Source: Sphingomonas sp. (GTDB lineage: Bacteria > Pseudomonadota > Alphaproteobacteria > Sphingomonadales > Sphingomonadaceae). From it: DNA of 64,000 bases. The notes beneath the pieces are model-generated. The model was not told the origin of the DNA, did no database searches, and saw only the letters and a program-made list of their open reading frames with translations. Position 1 is the first letter of the stretch. Every line of letters starts with the position of its first letter. Made by a program: the position numbers and the translations under genes. This document shows, piece by piece, positions 17,174 to 25,069 of the stretch. The stretch lies in contig JAHBZH010000001.1 of the NCBI GenBank assembly GCA_019635535.1, forward strand, positions 1 to 64,000, read 5' to 3'.

Positions 17174-17794
17174 TTGAGGATATTAGTTGCTTGCGAGTTC
17201 TCTGGTACCGTGCGCAACGCCTTTCTCGATCACGGCTATGATGCGTGGTCGTGCGATCTTTTACCTGCCGAGGATCGGAGCAACCGGCATATCACCGGTG
17301 ACGCGCGCGACGTTCTTGATGATGGGTGGGACTTACTGATCGTTGCTCACCCGCCATGCACACGACTTTGCAACAGCGGGGTTCGCTGGCTGCATGTTCC
17401 CCCTCCCGGTCGAACGCTGGAGGAAATGTGGCGCGAGCTAGATGAGGGTGCTGAGTTGTTCTCAGCTTTCTGGAATGCTCCGATTGAGCGGATTTGCGTG
17501 GAGAATCCGGTAATGCATCGCCATGCCAAAGAGCGGATCGTCAACTATGTCGAGCCAGCGCAGAGCGTGCAGCCGTGGCAGTTCGGGCACGGTGAAACCA
17601 AGCGGACCTGCTTCTGGCTCAAAAATCTCCCGCCGCTCGCTCCAACGAACATCGTCGCCGGCCGTGAGCCGCGCGTTCACCATGCCTCCCCAAGTCCTGA
17701 TCGTTGGAAAGAACGCAGCCGCTTTTTTACGGGAATCGCCGAGGCGATGGCGGATCAATGGGGCGACTATGCGATGGACAATCTCGCAGCTTGA
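17174..17794 (+). CDS. Short cytosine-C5 DNA methyltransferase-like protein
   Basis: The product has about 206 residues from a TTG start with GGAGGGG 7 bases upstream. A TTG 42 bases earlier (17132) lacks such a site. It begins MRILVACEFSGTVRNAF (motif I-like) and has AHPPCTRLC (P61-C62, motif IV with the catalytic cysteine) and CVENPV (motif VI, E110-N-P). A conserved QPWQFGHGETKRTCFWL stretch follows. This is the pattern of small C5-methyltransferase-like proteins common in phages. It is much shorter than typical Dcm-type enzymes, without a recognisable target-recognition domain. Activity is therefore uncertain. Codon use and GC are unlike the flanking core genes, suggesting transfer. It converges on an HNH endonuclease gene 14 bases away. 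Confidence 0.7.
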   Translation: MRILVACEFSGTVRNAFLDHGYDAWSCDLLPAEDRSNRHITGDARDVLDDGWDLLIVAHPPCTRLCNSGVRWLHVPPPGRTLEEMWRELDEGAELFSAFWNAPIERICVENPVMHRHAKERIVNYVEPAQSVQPWQFGHGETKRTCFWLKNLPPLAPTNIVAGREPRVHHASPSPDRWKERSRFFTGIAEAMADQWGDYAMDNLAA

Positions 17795-17808
17795 CCCCGC
17801 AAGACTGG

Positions 17809-18582
17809 TTAATCGAGCAGCCTTTGATTGTGCTGTCGGAGCAATGCTTCATCCAGTGCCACATGTGTGGCCATCCGAAGAGAACGCCCCTCGTATGGCG
17901 CAAAGAAGGCCTTAGTTTCCTTGCTCTTGCTCTGTAGAAGCTGCTTCGACAAACGGACTTTATGATCAGGCGTGACCGTCATTAGGCAACGATCAAAAGC
18001 TCGGTCGAACGTGGCAGAGAGGCACAGCCCGTTTCGTGGATTGTGACGGTTAGCAACATCCGTTGCCCACGGAGAGATGTGGCTGGCGTTGAGAAGACGG
18101 CGATCGGCAATGCCAGTGACACAACAGCTATCTTCGAAGTTCGCCATCACGGCCCGTCGAAAGAAAGCCTGACCAACCCTTTGCTCGATTTCTCTGGATT
18201 TGGCAGTCACCCCGTCGGGTGGTTCGTACCTGAAGTCAAAGGGCGCATCGCAGACCTTGTTCCGATCTGAGGGTTGCAGCACTCCCTCGCGCATACTGAG
18301 TTCCGTGACGAGTTTGGTCCAGTCGCTGTGAAACTCGTCCCAAACCTTGCGGTCGAGCGCAGACGCCCCTTCCAGCCCTTTCCGTCCACTTTCTACGATC
18401 TTCGGGTCGAGGCTCGCGAAATTAGCGAGCTTCATGGCCACCGACGAGGGCGTTCGATCCAATGCCGCAGCGAGCGCGATGATCTCAGGATTCCTCTGGT
18501 GCAACTTCCCAAAAGGAAGCTGGAAGTAGAGATAGAGCGCGCGCTTAGTCTGATCTTCTGTCCAGCGAACTGAGGTCGTCAT
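17809..18582 (-). CDS. HNH endonuclease, restriction-like
   Basis: The 257-residue product has an N-terminal helical domain with the conserved LPFGKLHQRNPEIIALAAALDRTPSSVAMKL region (in parts; about residues 22-52). Its C-terminal HNH_2 domain has SCCVTGI, ASHISPW (H168) and NPRNGLCLSATFDRAFD. This architecture is frequent among proteins annotated as putative restriction endonucleases. In many relatives the last motif contains histidine (ALHDRAFD); here the position is TFDRAFD, a variant that should be checked. The gene converges on the methyltransferase-like gene and shares its lower GC content. I infer a compact restriction-modification-like pair or remnant. Target specificity cannot be read. 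Confidence 0.8.
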   Translation of the reverse strand: MTTSVRWTEDQTKRALYLYFQLPFGKLHQRNPEIIALAAALDRTPSSVAMKLANFASLDPKIVESGRKGLEGASALDRKVWDEFHSDWTKLVTELSMREGVLQPSDRNKVCDAPFDFRYEPPDGVTAKSREIEQRVGQAFFRRAVMANFEDSCCVTGIADRRLLNASHISPWATDVANRHNPRNGLCLSATFDRAFDRCLMTVTPDHKVRLSKQLLQSKSKETKAFFAPYEGRSLRMATHVALDEALLRQHNQRLLD

Positions 18583-19019
18583 TCCATCCCCCGACTAGAA
18601 GGCTGATATGTTATCGCTTCCTCAAACCGGAACAAGAGAGAAGCACCCCGACAGGTTTCTAAGATGCTCGGCAGATCTTCACCGATCTTATGGATTCCGG
18701 AGTCTCTTCATCACCGCGCGCCGTTGCTAGCGCGTCGTTCGACCGGCGCCAGTCTCTACACGCTGTGTCGGCCGCGTTCCACGTCGCCCCCTCCACCCCC
18801 TGCGGGTGGCCGTCCACGCCTCGATTTCGAAAAAAGGGGGGAGGAAATCATGCGGCGCGGTGGAAGCCTTTCACTCCAGCGGTTCTGCGGGGACGTCACG
18901 GGACCATTGTCCCGTGACGTCAGTCCTGTCGTCTCTGCGGACGCAGGCTGGCCGGCGCAAACTGTCTCTACGCGCTGCTCCGGCGGAGCGTGCCGCGCCG
19001 GCGTCGCTACGCTCGGCAG
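18583..19019. other. Non-coding, repeat-like region between HNH gene and typA
   Basis: No gene is supported here. The stretch includes a perfect hairpin (18892-18921) and two imperfect direct copies of a motif resembling CCGGCGC..GTCTCTAC.CGCTG, at about 18740-18766 and 18952-18980. A short A6/G6 tract lies near 18832-18841. Open frames exist on the plus strand but have skewed composition and no family resemblance. Confidence 0.5.
18892..18921. repeat. Perfect hairpin, 13-bp stem and 4-base loop
   Basis: GACGTCACGGGAC and GTCCCGTGACGTC are exact reverse complements separated by CATT. No T-run follows on either strand, so it is not a canonical intrinsic terminator. It lies 98 bases beyond the typA stop and could stabilise or end that transcript. 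Confidence 0.7.
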
Positions 19020-20849
19020 TTACGCGGCCTCCGCCTTCCGGCTCTGCCTCTTCCTTTCATGCGGGTCCAGATACCGCTTCCGGATCCGCACCACCTTCGG
19101 CGTCACCTCGACCAGCTCGTCGTCCTGGATGTAGGCGATCGCCTGTTCCAGCGTCATGCGGCGCGGCGGGGTGAGGCGGATGCCTTCGTCCTTGCCGCTG
19201 GCGCGGAAGTTGGTGAGCTGCTTGGACTTGAGCGGGTTCACCTCCAGGTCCTGCGGCTTGGCGTTTTCGCCGATCACCATGCCTTCGTAGAGCTTGTCGC
19301 CCGGCGAGATGAACATGATGCCGCGATCTTCGAGCGCGTTGAGGGCGTAGGCGACCGCCTCGCCCTGCTCCATCGAGATGAGGACGCCGTTCTGACGGCC
19401 CTCGATCCGGCCCTTGTAGGGGCCGTATTTCTCGAACAGGCGGTTCATGATGCCGGTGCCGCGCGTGTCGCTGAGGAACTCGCCATGATAGCCGATCAGG
19501 CCGCGCGAGGGGGCGGAGAAGGTGAGGCGCGTCTTGCCGCCGCCGCTGGGGCGCATGTCGGTCATCTCCGCCTTGCGCAGCGCCATCTTCTCGACGACCG
19601 TGCCCGAATGTTCGTCGTCCACGTCGATGACGACCGTCTCATAGGGCTCCTCACGCCCGTTGGGACCGTCGCGGAAGAGGACGCGGGGGCGGGAGATGGA
19701 GAGCTCGAAGCCCTCGCGCCGCATCGTCTCGATGAGGACGCCCAATTGAAGCTCGCCGCGGCCGGCGACCTCGAACGCGTCATTGTCGTGCGCGGCGGTG
19801 ACGCGGATCGCGACGTTCGTTTCCGCCTCGCGCTCCAGCCGGTCGCGGATGACGCGGCTCTGCACCTTGTCGCCGTCCTTGCCCGCATAGGGGCTGTCAT
19901 TGACCGCGAAGCTCATCGCCAGCGTCGGCGGATCGATCGGGCGGGCGGCGACCGGATCGGCGACGCCGGGCGCCGCGATCGTGTTGGAGACGGTCGCCCT
20001 GGTGAGGCCGGCGATCGCGATGATGTCGCCCGCCTGCGCGCTGTCGACCGGCACGCGCTCGAGGCCCCGGAAGGCGAACATCTTGGTGGCGCGGCCCGCC
20101 TCCACGGGATTGCCCTCCACGTCGATGGCGTGGATCGGGGCGTTGACGTCGAGGCGGCCGCTCTCGATCCGGCCGGTGAGGATGCGGCCGAGGAAGGGGT
20201 CGCGGTCGAGCAGGGTGGCGAGCATCCTGAACTCGCCCCCGGTGTCGAGGCCCGGGGCCGGAATGTGGCTGACGATGGTCTCGAAGAGCGGGGTCAGATC
20301 GCCGGAACGCACGTCGTCGGTGCGGCCGGCATAGCCGTTGCGGCCCGAGGCGTAGAGGGTCGGGAAATCGAGCTGCTCGTCATTGGCGTCGAGGCTGAGG
20401 AACAGCTCGAAACATTCGTCGAGCACCTCGGCGGCGCGGGCGTCCGGGCGATCGATCTTGTTGACGACGACGATCGGCTTCAGCCCGCGGGCGAGCGCCT
20501 TGCCGGTGACGAACTTGGTCTGCGGCATCGGGCCTTCCGCCGCGTCGACGAGCAGGATGACGCCGTCCACCATCGACAGGATCCGCTCCACCTCCGCGCC
20601 GAAATCGGCGTGGCCGGGCGTGTCGACGATGTTGATCCGGGTGGTCTCGCCGCCATGCTCCCACTCGACGCTGGTGCATTTGGCGAGGATGGTGATCCCG
20701 CGTTCCTTCTCCAGGTCGTTCGAATCCATCGCCCGCTCCTCCACGCGCTGATTGTCGCGGAAGGTGCCGGACTGGCGGAACAGCTGATCGACAAGGGTGG
20801 TCTTGCCGTGATCGACGTGGGCGATGATCGCCACGTTGCGAAGGCTCAT
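19020..20849 (-). CDS. typA: Translational GTPase TypA/BipA
   Basis: The 609-residue product has the elongation-factor G1 motif AHVDHGKT at residues 10-17 and the switch region RGITILAK. DTPGHADFG and NKIDRPDA follow, then domain II and the BipA-specific C-terminal domain. BipA binds the 70S ribosome at the A site and helps 50S assembly and growth under stress or at low temperature. Length is exactly that of the family (about 605-610). The frame is open 12 codons further upstream, but MSLRNVAIIAHVDHGKT is the usual N-terminus. It is transcribed toward the repeat-rich region and stands apart from other genes. Confidence 0.97.
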   Translation of the reverse strand: MSLRNVAIIAHVDHGKTTLVDQLFRQSGTFRDNQRVEERAMDSNDLEKERGITILAKCTSVEWEHGGETTRINIVDTPGHADFGAEVERILSMVDGVILLVDAAEGPMPQTKFVTGKALARGLKPIVVVNKIDRPDARAAEVLDECFELFLSLDANDEQLDFPTLYASGRNGYAGRTDDVRSGDLTPLFETIVSHIPAPGLDTGGEFRMLATLLDRDPFLGRILTGRIESGRLDVNAPIHAIDVEGNPVEAGRATKMFAFRGLERVPVDSAQAGDIIAIAGLTRATVSNTIAAPGVADPVAARPIDPPTLAMSFAVNDSPYAGKDGDKVQSRVIRDRLEREAETNVAIRVTAAHDNDAFEVAGRGELQLGVLIETMRREGFELSISRPRVLFRDGPNGREEPYETVVIDVDDEHSGTVVEKMALRKAEMTDMRPSGGGKTRLTFSAPSRGLIGYHGEFLSDTRGTGIMNRLFEKYGPYKGRIEGRQNGVLISMEQGEAVAYALNALEDRGIMFISPGDKLYEGMVIGENAKPQDLEVNPLKSKQLTNFRASGKDEGIRLTPPRRMTLEQAIAYIQDDELVEVTPKVVRIRKRYLDPHERKRQSRKAEAA

Positions 20850-20917
20850 CTTATATACTCTCGCGGGAGGAAATGTGGCGCGCACATAGCGGCTTCGCTG
20901 CGCCGCAACAAGGCGTC

Positions 20918-21355
20918 TTAGCGCGTGATCCGCTCCAGCAGCTCCGCGCCCCGGGCGAGCGCGCGGCGTTCATAGTCGGTGAGATCGCGCAGCCGCTCGA
21001 CGAGCGCTCCCACCCGGCGGGCGCGGCCTTGGTCGAGCAGGCGGCGGCCCGGCTCGGTCGCGGCGATGCGGACGCCGCGACGGTCGTCGGGGTCGGGATC
21101 GCGTGTGACCAGGCCGGCCTTCACCAGCGCATCGACGATCCGGCTCATCGTCGGCGGGCGGACCTGCTCGGCCTCGGCCAAGGCGGCGAGCGAGAGCGGG
21201 CCGGCGAACACGATCACCGACAGGGCCGACAAACGCGGCGCGGTGAGGCCGCTGCCGTCATCCTCGCGCCGCAAAGTGCGCAGCAGCCGGATCGACGCCG
21301 AATGGAGCCGCCCGGCAATGTCGCGAATTTCGTCCTCGACCATGTTTACGCTCAT
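20918..21355 (-). CDS. MarR family transcriptional regulator
   Basis: The 145-residue product is a winged-helix regulator. The recognition helix lies about residues 63-82 (LAEAEQVRPPTMSRIVDALV), followed by the wing sequence DPDPDDRRGVRI that is typical of MarR proteins. C-terminal helices form the dimer interface. Such regulators repress divergent genes by binding palindromes and are released by small aromatic ligands or oxidants. Here the gene is divergent from a VOC-family gene 60 bases away. The gap contains two palindromes, the expected arrangement for an autoregulated pair. The ligand is unknown. Confidence 0.93.
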   Translation of the reverse strand: MSVNMVEDEIRDIAGRLHSASIRLLRTLRREDDGSGLTAPRLSALSVIVFAGPLSLAALAEAEQVRPPTMSRIVDALVKAGLVTRDPDPDDRRGVRIAATEPGRRLLDQGRARRVGALVERLRDLTDYERRALARGAELLERITR

Positions 21356-21357
21356 AC

Positions 21358-21387
21358 TTAGCTATGCTAATAATTGTTCGAATCGAA
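21358..21387. promoter_or_regulatory. Two palindromes in the marR/VOC intergenic region, candidate MarR operators
   Basis: TTAGC-TAT-GCTAA (21358-21370) and TTCGA-A-TCGAA (21377-21387) have perfect arms and lie next to each other in the 60-base divergent gap. A direct repeat AATTGTT (21372-21378 and 21386-21392) overlaps the second. Binding by the adjacent MarR protein is inferred. Confidence 0.5.
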
Positions 21388-21415
21388 TTGTTAGCATGAA
21401 GGGAGTCGGGACGCC

Positions 21416-21793
21416 ATGCCGCTCAATCCATCGCATGTCGCGCAGGTCGCGATTCCCGTCCGCGACCTGGAGCGCGCCCGCGCCTTCTACCGCGACACGC
21501 TCGGCCTCGCGCATCTGTTCGACGCACCGCCGTCGCTGAGCTTCTTCCGGTGCGGCGAGACGCGGCTGATGCTGAGCCCGCCGGAAGGGCCGGAGACGGC
21601 GAGCGCCTCGATCCTCTATTATGCGGTGACGGACGCCCAGGCGGCGGAGGCCGAGCTGGCGGCGGCGGGCGCGGCGATCGAGCAGGAGGCGCATTTCATC
21701 GCGCGGGTCGCGGACCGGGACATCTGGCTCGCCATCGCCCGCGACAGCGAAGGCAATCTGATCGGCCTGATGAGCGAGCAACCGGTGGCTTGA
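21416..21793 (+). CDS. VOC family (glyoxalase/bleomycin resistance-like) protein
   Basis: The 125-residue product is one vicinal-oxygen-chelate domain made of two beta-alpha-beta-beta-beta modules. The first starts at HVAQVAIPVRDLERARAFYRD and the second around ASILYYAVTDAQAAEAEL, and it ends in the DSEGNLIGLM turn common in this superfamily. Likely metal ligands are H7 in the first module and a glutamate or aspartate in the second. Members include dioxygenases, isomerases and resistance proteins, so the reaction cannot be assigned. It is divergent from and probably controlled by the MarR-type regulator. Confidence 0.88.
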   Translation: MPLNPSHVAQVAIPVRDLERARAFYRDTLGLAHLFDAPPSLSFFRCGETRLMLSPPEGPETASASILYYAVTDAQAAEAELAAAGAAIEQEAHFIARVADRDIWLAIARDSEGNLIGLMSEQPVA

Positions 21794-21796
21794 GCC

Positions 21797-22990
21797 CTAT
21801 TCGATGAAGGCGGCGGCGGCGGCGGCCATGCCGAGGCTGGCGATCAGCGCCTGTTCGGTGCGGCCCAGCCCTTCGACGGGCACGGCCGGATCGCCGTCGC
21901 CGGGCGGCAGCTTCCATTTGGTGCGCAGGATCGCGGCGAGCGCGCGGCCGCGCACGAACAGGCAATCGACGATCTCGGAGCCCGCCTCGGCGCCGATCTC
22001 GCGCTTGTAACCGCCGTCGCCCGCGCCCCAGTCCACCTGCGTCACGCCGCGCGCCAGGCTTTCGACCAGGTGGTGGTGGGTGACGATATGGCCGGGCGCG
22101 AAGGCCGACCAATCCGCGTCATAGGAACTGGCGATGCCATATTGCAGGGCACCGACGGTGAGATCGAAGGTGAAGGCGACCGGCTTGCCCGCGACATCGA
22201 GCACCACCGCCGAGAACATATCGGCCAGCACCGGATCGGCGAGCGCGCGACGCCAATAAGCGCGCTGGTCCTCGGTCAGGAACTTGGCGCCGCTGCCGTC
22301 GGTGGATTTGCCCACCCAGCTGCGCGCTTCGATGTCGCCAAGCTCTCCCAGCAGCGCATCGCTCCACGCCGCCCCGCGCACGAAGCGCAAGCCATACCCG
22401 CCCTGCGCGTCAAGCTTGTGCCGTGCCGCGCGCACCCTGCGCAGCTTCGACTTGCGCGGCCATTGGCCGGCGGCGCTCGCGGCGCCGATATCCTGCACGA
22501 AGGTGGTGCCCAGGCTGCGCTTCAGCACCGTCCACCCGGCCTTGCGCGCGGCCCTGACCAGTAATTTCGTCGCCGGATCGGCCCGATAGACCGGCCCGAG
22601 GCGCCAGACCCGCCCCAGCACGGCGCGCGCGGCATCGCAGGACAGCAGATCGGCCAGCTCCCCCTCCTCTGCATCCTCCGTGACGGGGAAGAAGCGATAG
22701 GGCCAATAGGCGCCCGGCACCGTCCGTGCCGCCGCGACCGCGGGGCCGACCGGCAGAGTCGGGATCGCCGCGAAGGCGGTGCCGTCCGCGCGCCGGCCGA
22801 CCAGAGTGACCGCCCCCGCATCGCCCGAGCCGGCGAACCAGGCGCGGCGCAGGAAGCGACGGGCGGGCGCTGCCATCGCGGCCACGGCGTCGATCGCGTC
22901 CGGATAGCCCGGCAGGACATGCGCCATCGGCTCCGCCGTGGCGGAAATTGCCGAATCCGTTTCGATCGCCTGCGCGGCCACGCCCTTCAA
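21797..22990 (-). CDS. GNAT family N-acetyltransferase (CelD/BcsL-like)
   Basis: The 397-residue product starts at TTG with GGGGAGG 6 bases upstream. An internal ATG at 22927 is an alternative that would remove 21 residues. The C-terminal half has the Acetyltransf_6 (BioF2-like/CelD) pattern: KSKLRRVRAARHKL, then GDIEARSWVG, then DQRAYWRRAL, and the YDADWSAFAPGHIVTHH block with GDGGYKREIGAE. Members have been linked to polysaccharide or lipid modification, but the substrate here is unknown. Its stop lies 3 bases from the convergent VOC gene stop. Confidence 0.82.
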   Translation of the reverse strand: MKGVAAQAIETDSAISATAEPMAHVLPGYPDAIDAVAAMAAPARRFLRRAWFAGSGDAGAVTLVGRRADGTAFAAIPTLPVGPAVAAARTVPGAYWPYRFFPVTEDAEEGELADLLSCDAARAVLGRVWRLGPVYRADPATKLLVRAARKAGWTVLKRSLGTTFVQDIGAASAAGQWPRKSKLRRVRAARHKLDAQGGYGLRFVRGAAWSDALLGELGDIEARSWVGKSTDGSGAKFLTEDQRAYWRRALADPVLADMFSAVVLDVAGKPVAFTFDLTVGALQYGIASSYDADWSAFAPGHIVTHHHLVESLARGVTQVDWGAGDGGYKREIGAEAGSEIVDCLFVRGRALAAILRTKWKLPPGDGDPAVPVEGLGRTEQALIASLGMAAAAAAFIE

Positions 22991-23116
22991 ACCGTACCTC
23001 CCCTTCGCCGCCCCCCTATCGGCGAAAAGCTACCATCGGGTTAGGGACGTGCGGTTGCGTCCGTCGGAGCCGGTCGTTACGCAGCTTTCCCAAATCAAAT
23101 CAGGGAGGTTGCCACC

Positions 23117-24931
23117 ATGCTCGATCGCCGCACATTCCTCGCCAGCTCCACCGCCATGGGCCTGCTGACGCTGACCGGCTCGGCCCGCGCACAGGGAACG
23201 GCGAATGCGCGCGATGGCGAATTGCACAATCTGCTGGAAGGCTGGTTCGAGCATGATCTCGACGAAGCGCCGACCTTCGCCACCAATCTCGGCCTCGACA
23301 CGGGCGCGCGCGCGGCGCTGCGCGGCCAGCTTTCGGAAAGCTCGCTCGAGGAGGTGCGGCGTGACCGGGTCCGCGCGGTGGCGCGCGATCGCCAGCTCAC
23401 GGAATTCGGCCGCGACGGCCTGTCGAGCGACGGGCAGCTCAATTACGACATCGCTGCCTTCCGCTGGTCGGTCTCGGCGCAGGGCGCCGGGTTCAATTAT
23501 GGCGGCGCCGGCGGACGGCCCGCGCCCTATGTCGTCAGCCAGCTTGGCGGCGCTTATTATTCGATGCCGGATTTCCTCAACACCCAGCATCCGGTGCGCA
23601 CGGCGGAGGATGCCGAGGCCTATCTCTCGCGCCTCGACGCCTTCGGCCGCAATCTTGAGCAGGAGGCGGAGCGCATCCGTCACGACGCGTCGGTCGGCGT
23701 CGTCCCGCCCGATTTCGTGATGGACAAGGCGATCGCCAACCTCGAGGCGCTGCGCGCCACGCCGATCGCGGAAAGCGGCCTAGTCCGCGCGCTGACCCGC
23801 CGGGCCAGTGAGGCTGGACTGGGCGATTACACGGCGCGCGCCTCGGCCATCGTCTCCGGCCGGATCGCCGCCGGGCTCGACCGCCAGCTCGCGGCGCTAC
23901 GCGAAATCCGTCCGCAGGCGGTGCACGATGCCGGCTGCTGGCGCCTGCCGGACGGCGAGGCCTATTACGATTGGGGCATCCGCGCCAACACCACGACGAC
24001 CATGTCCGGCGCGGAAATCCATCGTGTCGGCCTGGAGCAGGTCGCGGACCTGCAAAGCCGGATCGACGTGCTGCTGCGCGCGCAGGGCATGACGCAGGGC
24101 AGCGTCGGCGACCGGATCAACGCGATGAACCGCGATCCGGCGCGCAGCTTCCCGAACACGGACGAGGGTCGCGCCGAGCTGCTCGGCTGGCTTAACCGGC
24201 TCATGGCCGAATTGCAGCCGCTGCTGCCGCGCGTGTTCAACCGCATCCCCACCGCTCCGGTCGAAATCCGCCGGGTGCCGCCGGCGATCGAGGCGGGTGC
24301 GCCGGGCGGCTATTACCAGGCGGCCAGCCTCGACGGCTCGCGCCCCGGCGCCTATTACATCAATCTCGGCAACACGGCGGACTGGCCGCGTCATTCGCTG
24401 CCGACACTCACCTATCACGAAGCCTCGCCCGGCCATCATTTCCAGATCAGCCTGGCACGCGAGGCGGGCGAACTGCCGCTCTACCGCCGCACGACGGGCT
24501 TCTCCGCGTTCAGCGAGGGCTGGGCGCTCTATTCGGAGCGGGTGGCGGACGAGCTGGGCGTCTATGCGGACAATCCGTTCGGCAAGATCGGCTATCTCCA
24601 GGCCTATCTGTTCCGCGCCGTCCGGCTGGTCGTCGATTCCGGCCTGCACCATCATCGCTGGAGCCGCGAGCAGGCGATCCAATATATGGTGGAGAACAGC
24701 GCGCGGCCCGAAGGCTCCGCGATTCGCGAGATCGAGCGTTATGCGGTCTGGCCGGGCCAGGCCTGCGCCTACAAGATCGGCCAGACCGTGATCGGCAATC
24801 TGCGCGACGAGATCGAGCGCCGCCAGGGCGCGGCCTTCGACATCAAGGCGTTCCACGACACGGTCCTGCTGGGCGGCGCGATGCCGCTCAGCGTGCTGGA
24901 GCGCCGCGTGCGGGACTGGGCGGGGGCGTGA
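23117..24931 (+). CDS. Tat-exported DUF885 family protein (putative metallopeptidase)
   Basis: The 604-residue product carries a twin-arginine signal, DRRTFLASS, with a hydrophobic stretch and cleavage near SARAQ (residue 26). The remainder is a full-length DUF885 protein. The HEASPGHHFQ motif, with H434, E435 and following histidines, resembles the HExxH-like zinc site of these predicted peptidases. Other family blocks are EGWALYSERVADELG and DSGLHHHRWSREQAI. AGGGAGG lies 11 bases before the ATG. Proteins of this family are numerous in sphingomonads; substrates are undefined. Tat export implies folding, possibly with a metal, before transport. Confidence 0.88.
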   Translation: MLDRRTFLASSTAMGLLTLTGSARAQGTANARDGELHNLLEGWFEHDLDEAPTFATNLGLDTGARAALRGQLSESSLEEVRRDRVRAVARDRQLTEFGRDGLSSDGQLNYDIAAFRWSVSAQGAGFNYGGAGGRPAPYVVSQLGGAYYSMPDFLNTQHPVRTAEDAEAYLSRLDAFGRNLEQEAERIRHDASVGVVPPDFVMDKAIANLEALRATPIAESGLVRALTRRASEAGLGDYTARASAIVSGRIAAGLDRQLAALREIRPQAVHDAGCWRLPDGEAYYDWGIRANTTTTMSGAEIHRVGLEQVADLQSRIDVLLRAQGMTQGSVGDRINAMNRDPARSFPNTDEGRAELLGWLNRLMAELQPLLPRVFNRIPTAPVEIRRVPPAIEAGAPGGYYQAASLDGSRPGAYYINLGNTADWPRHSLPTLTYHEASPGHHFQISLAREAGELPLYRRTTGFSAFSEGWALYSERVADELGVYADNPFGKIGYLQAYLFRAVRLVVDSGLHHHRWSREQAIQYMVENSARPEGSAIREIERYAVWPGQACAYKIGQTVIGNLRDEIERRQGAAFDIKAFHDTVLLGGAMPLSVLERRVRDWAGA

Positions 24932-24962
24932 GGCGGGCGACCGGAGCAGGTTGAACCACATT

Positions 24963-25046
24963 CCGTTCGGGCTGAGCTTGTCGAAGTCCTGCCCTTCTCT
25001 TCTGCCTTAAGAAAAGACAGCCCTTCGACAGGCTCAGGGCGAACGG
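24963..25046. repeat. Interspersed palindromic repeat between convergent genes
   Basis: The left arm (24963-24986, beginning CCGTTCGGGCTGAGC) and right arm (25023-25046, ending GGGCGAACGG) are imperfect reverse complements with two mismatches, around a 36-base middle. This CTGAGCxTGTCGAAG-type element is widely dispersed in proteobacterial genomes. Placed between two convergent stops, it may act as a bidirectional terminator. Confidence 0.8.
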
Positions 25047-25069
25047 AGGGGGTGTTTACTCCACCTGTT

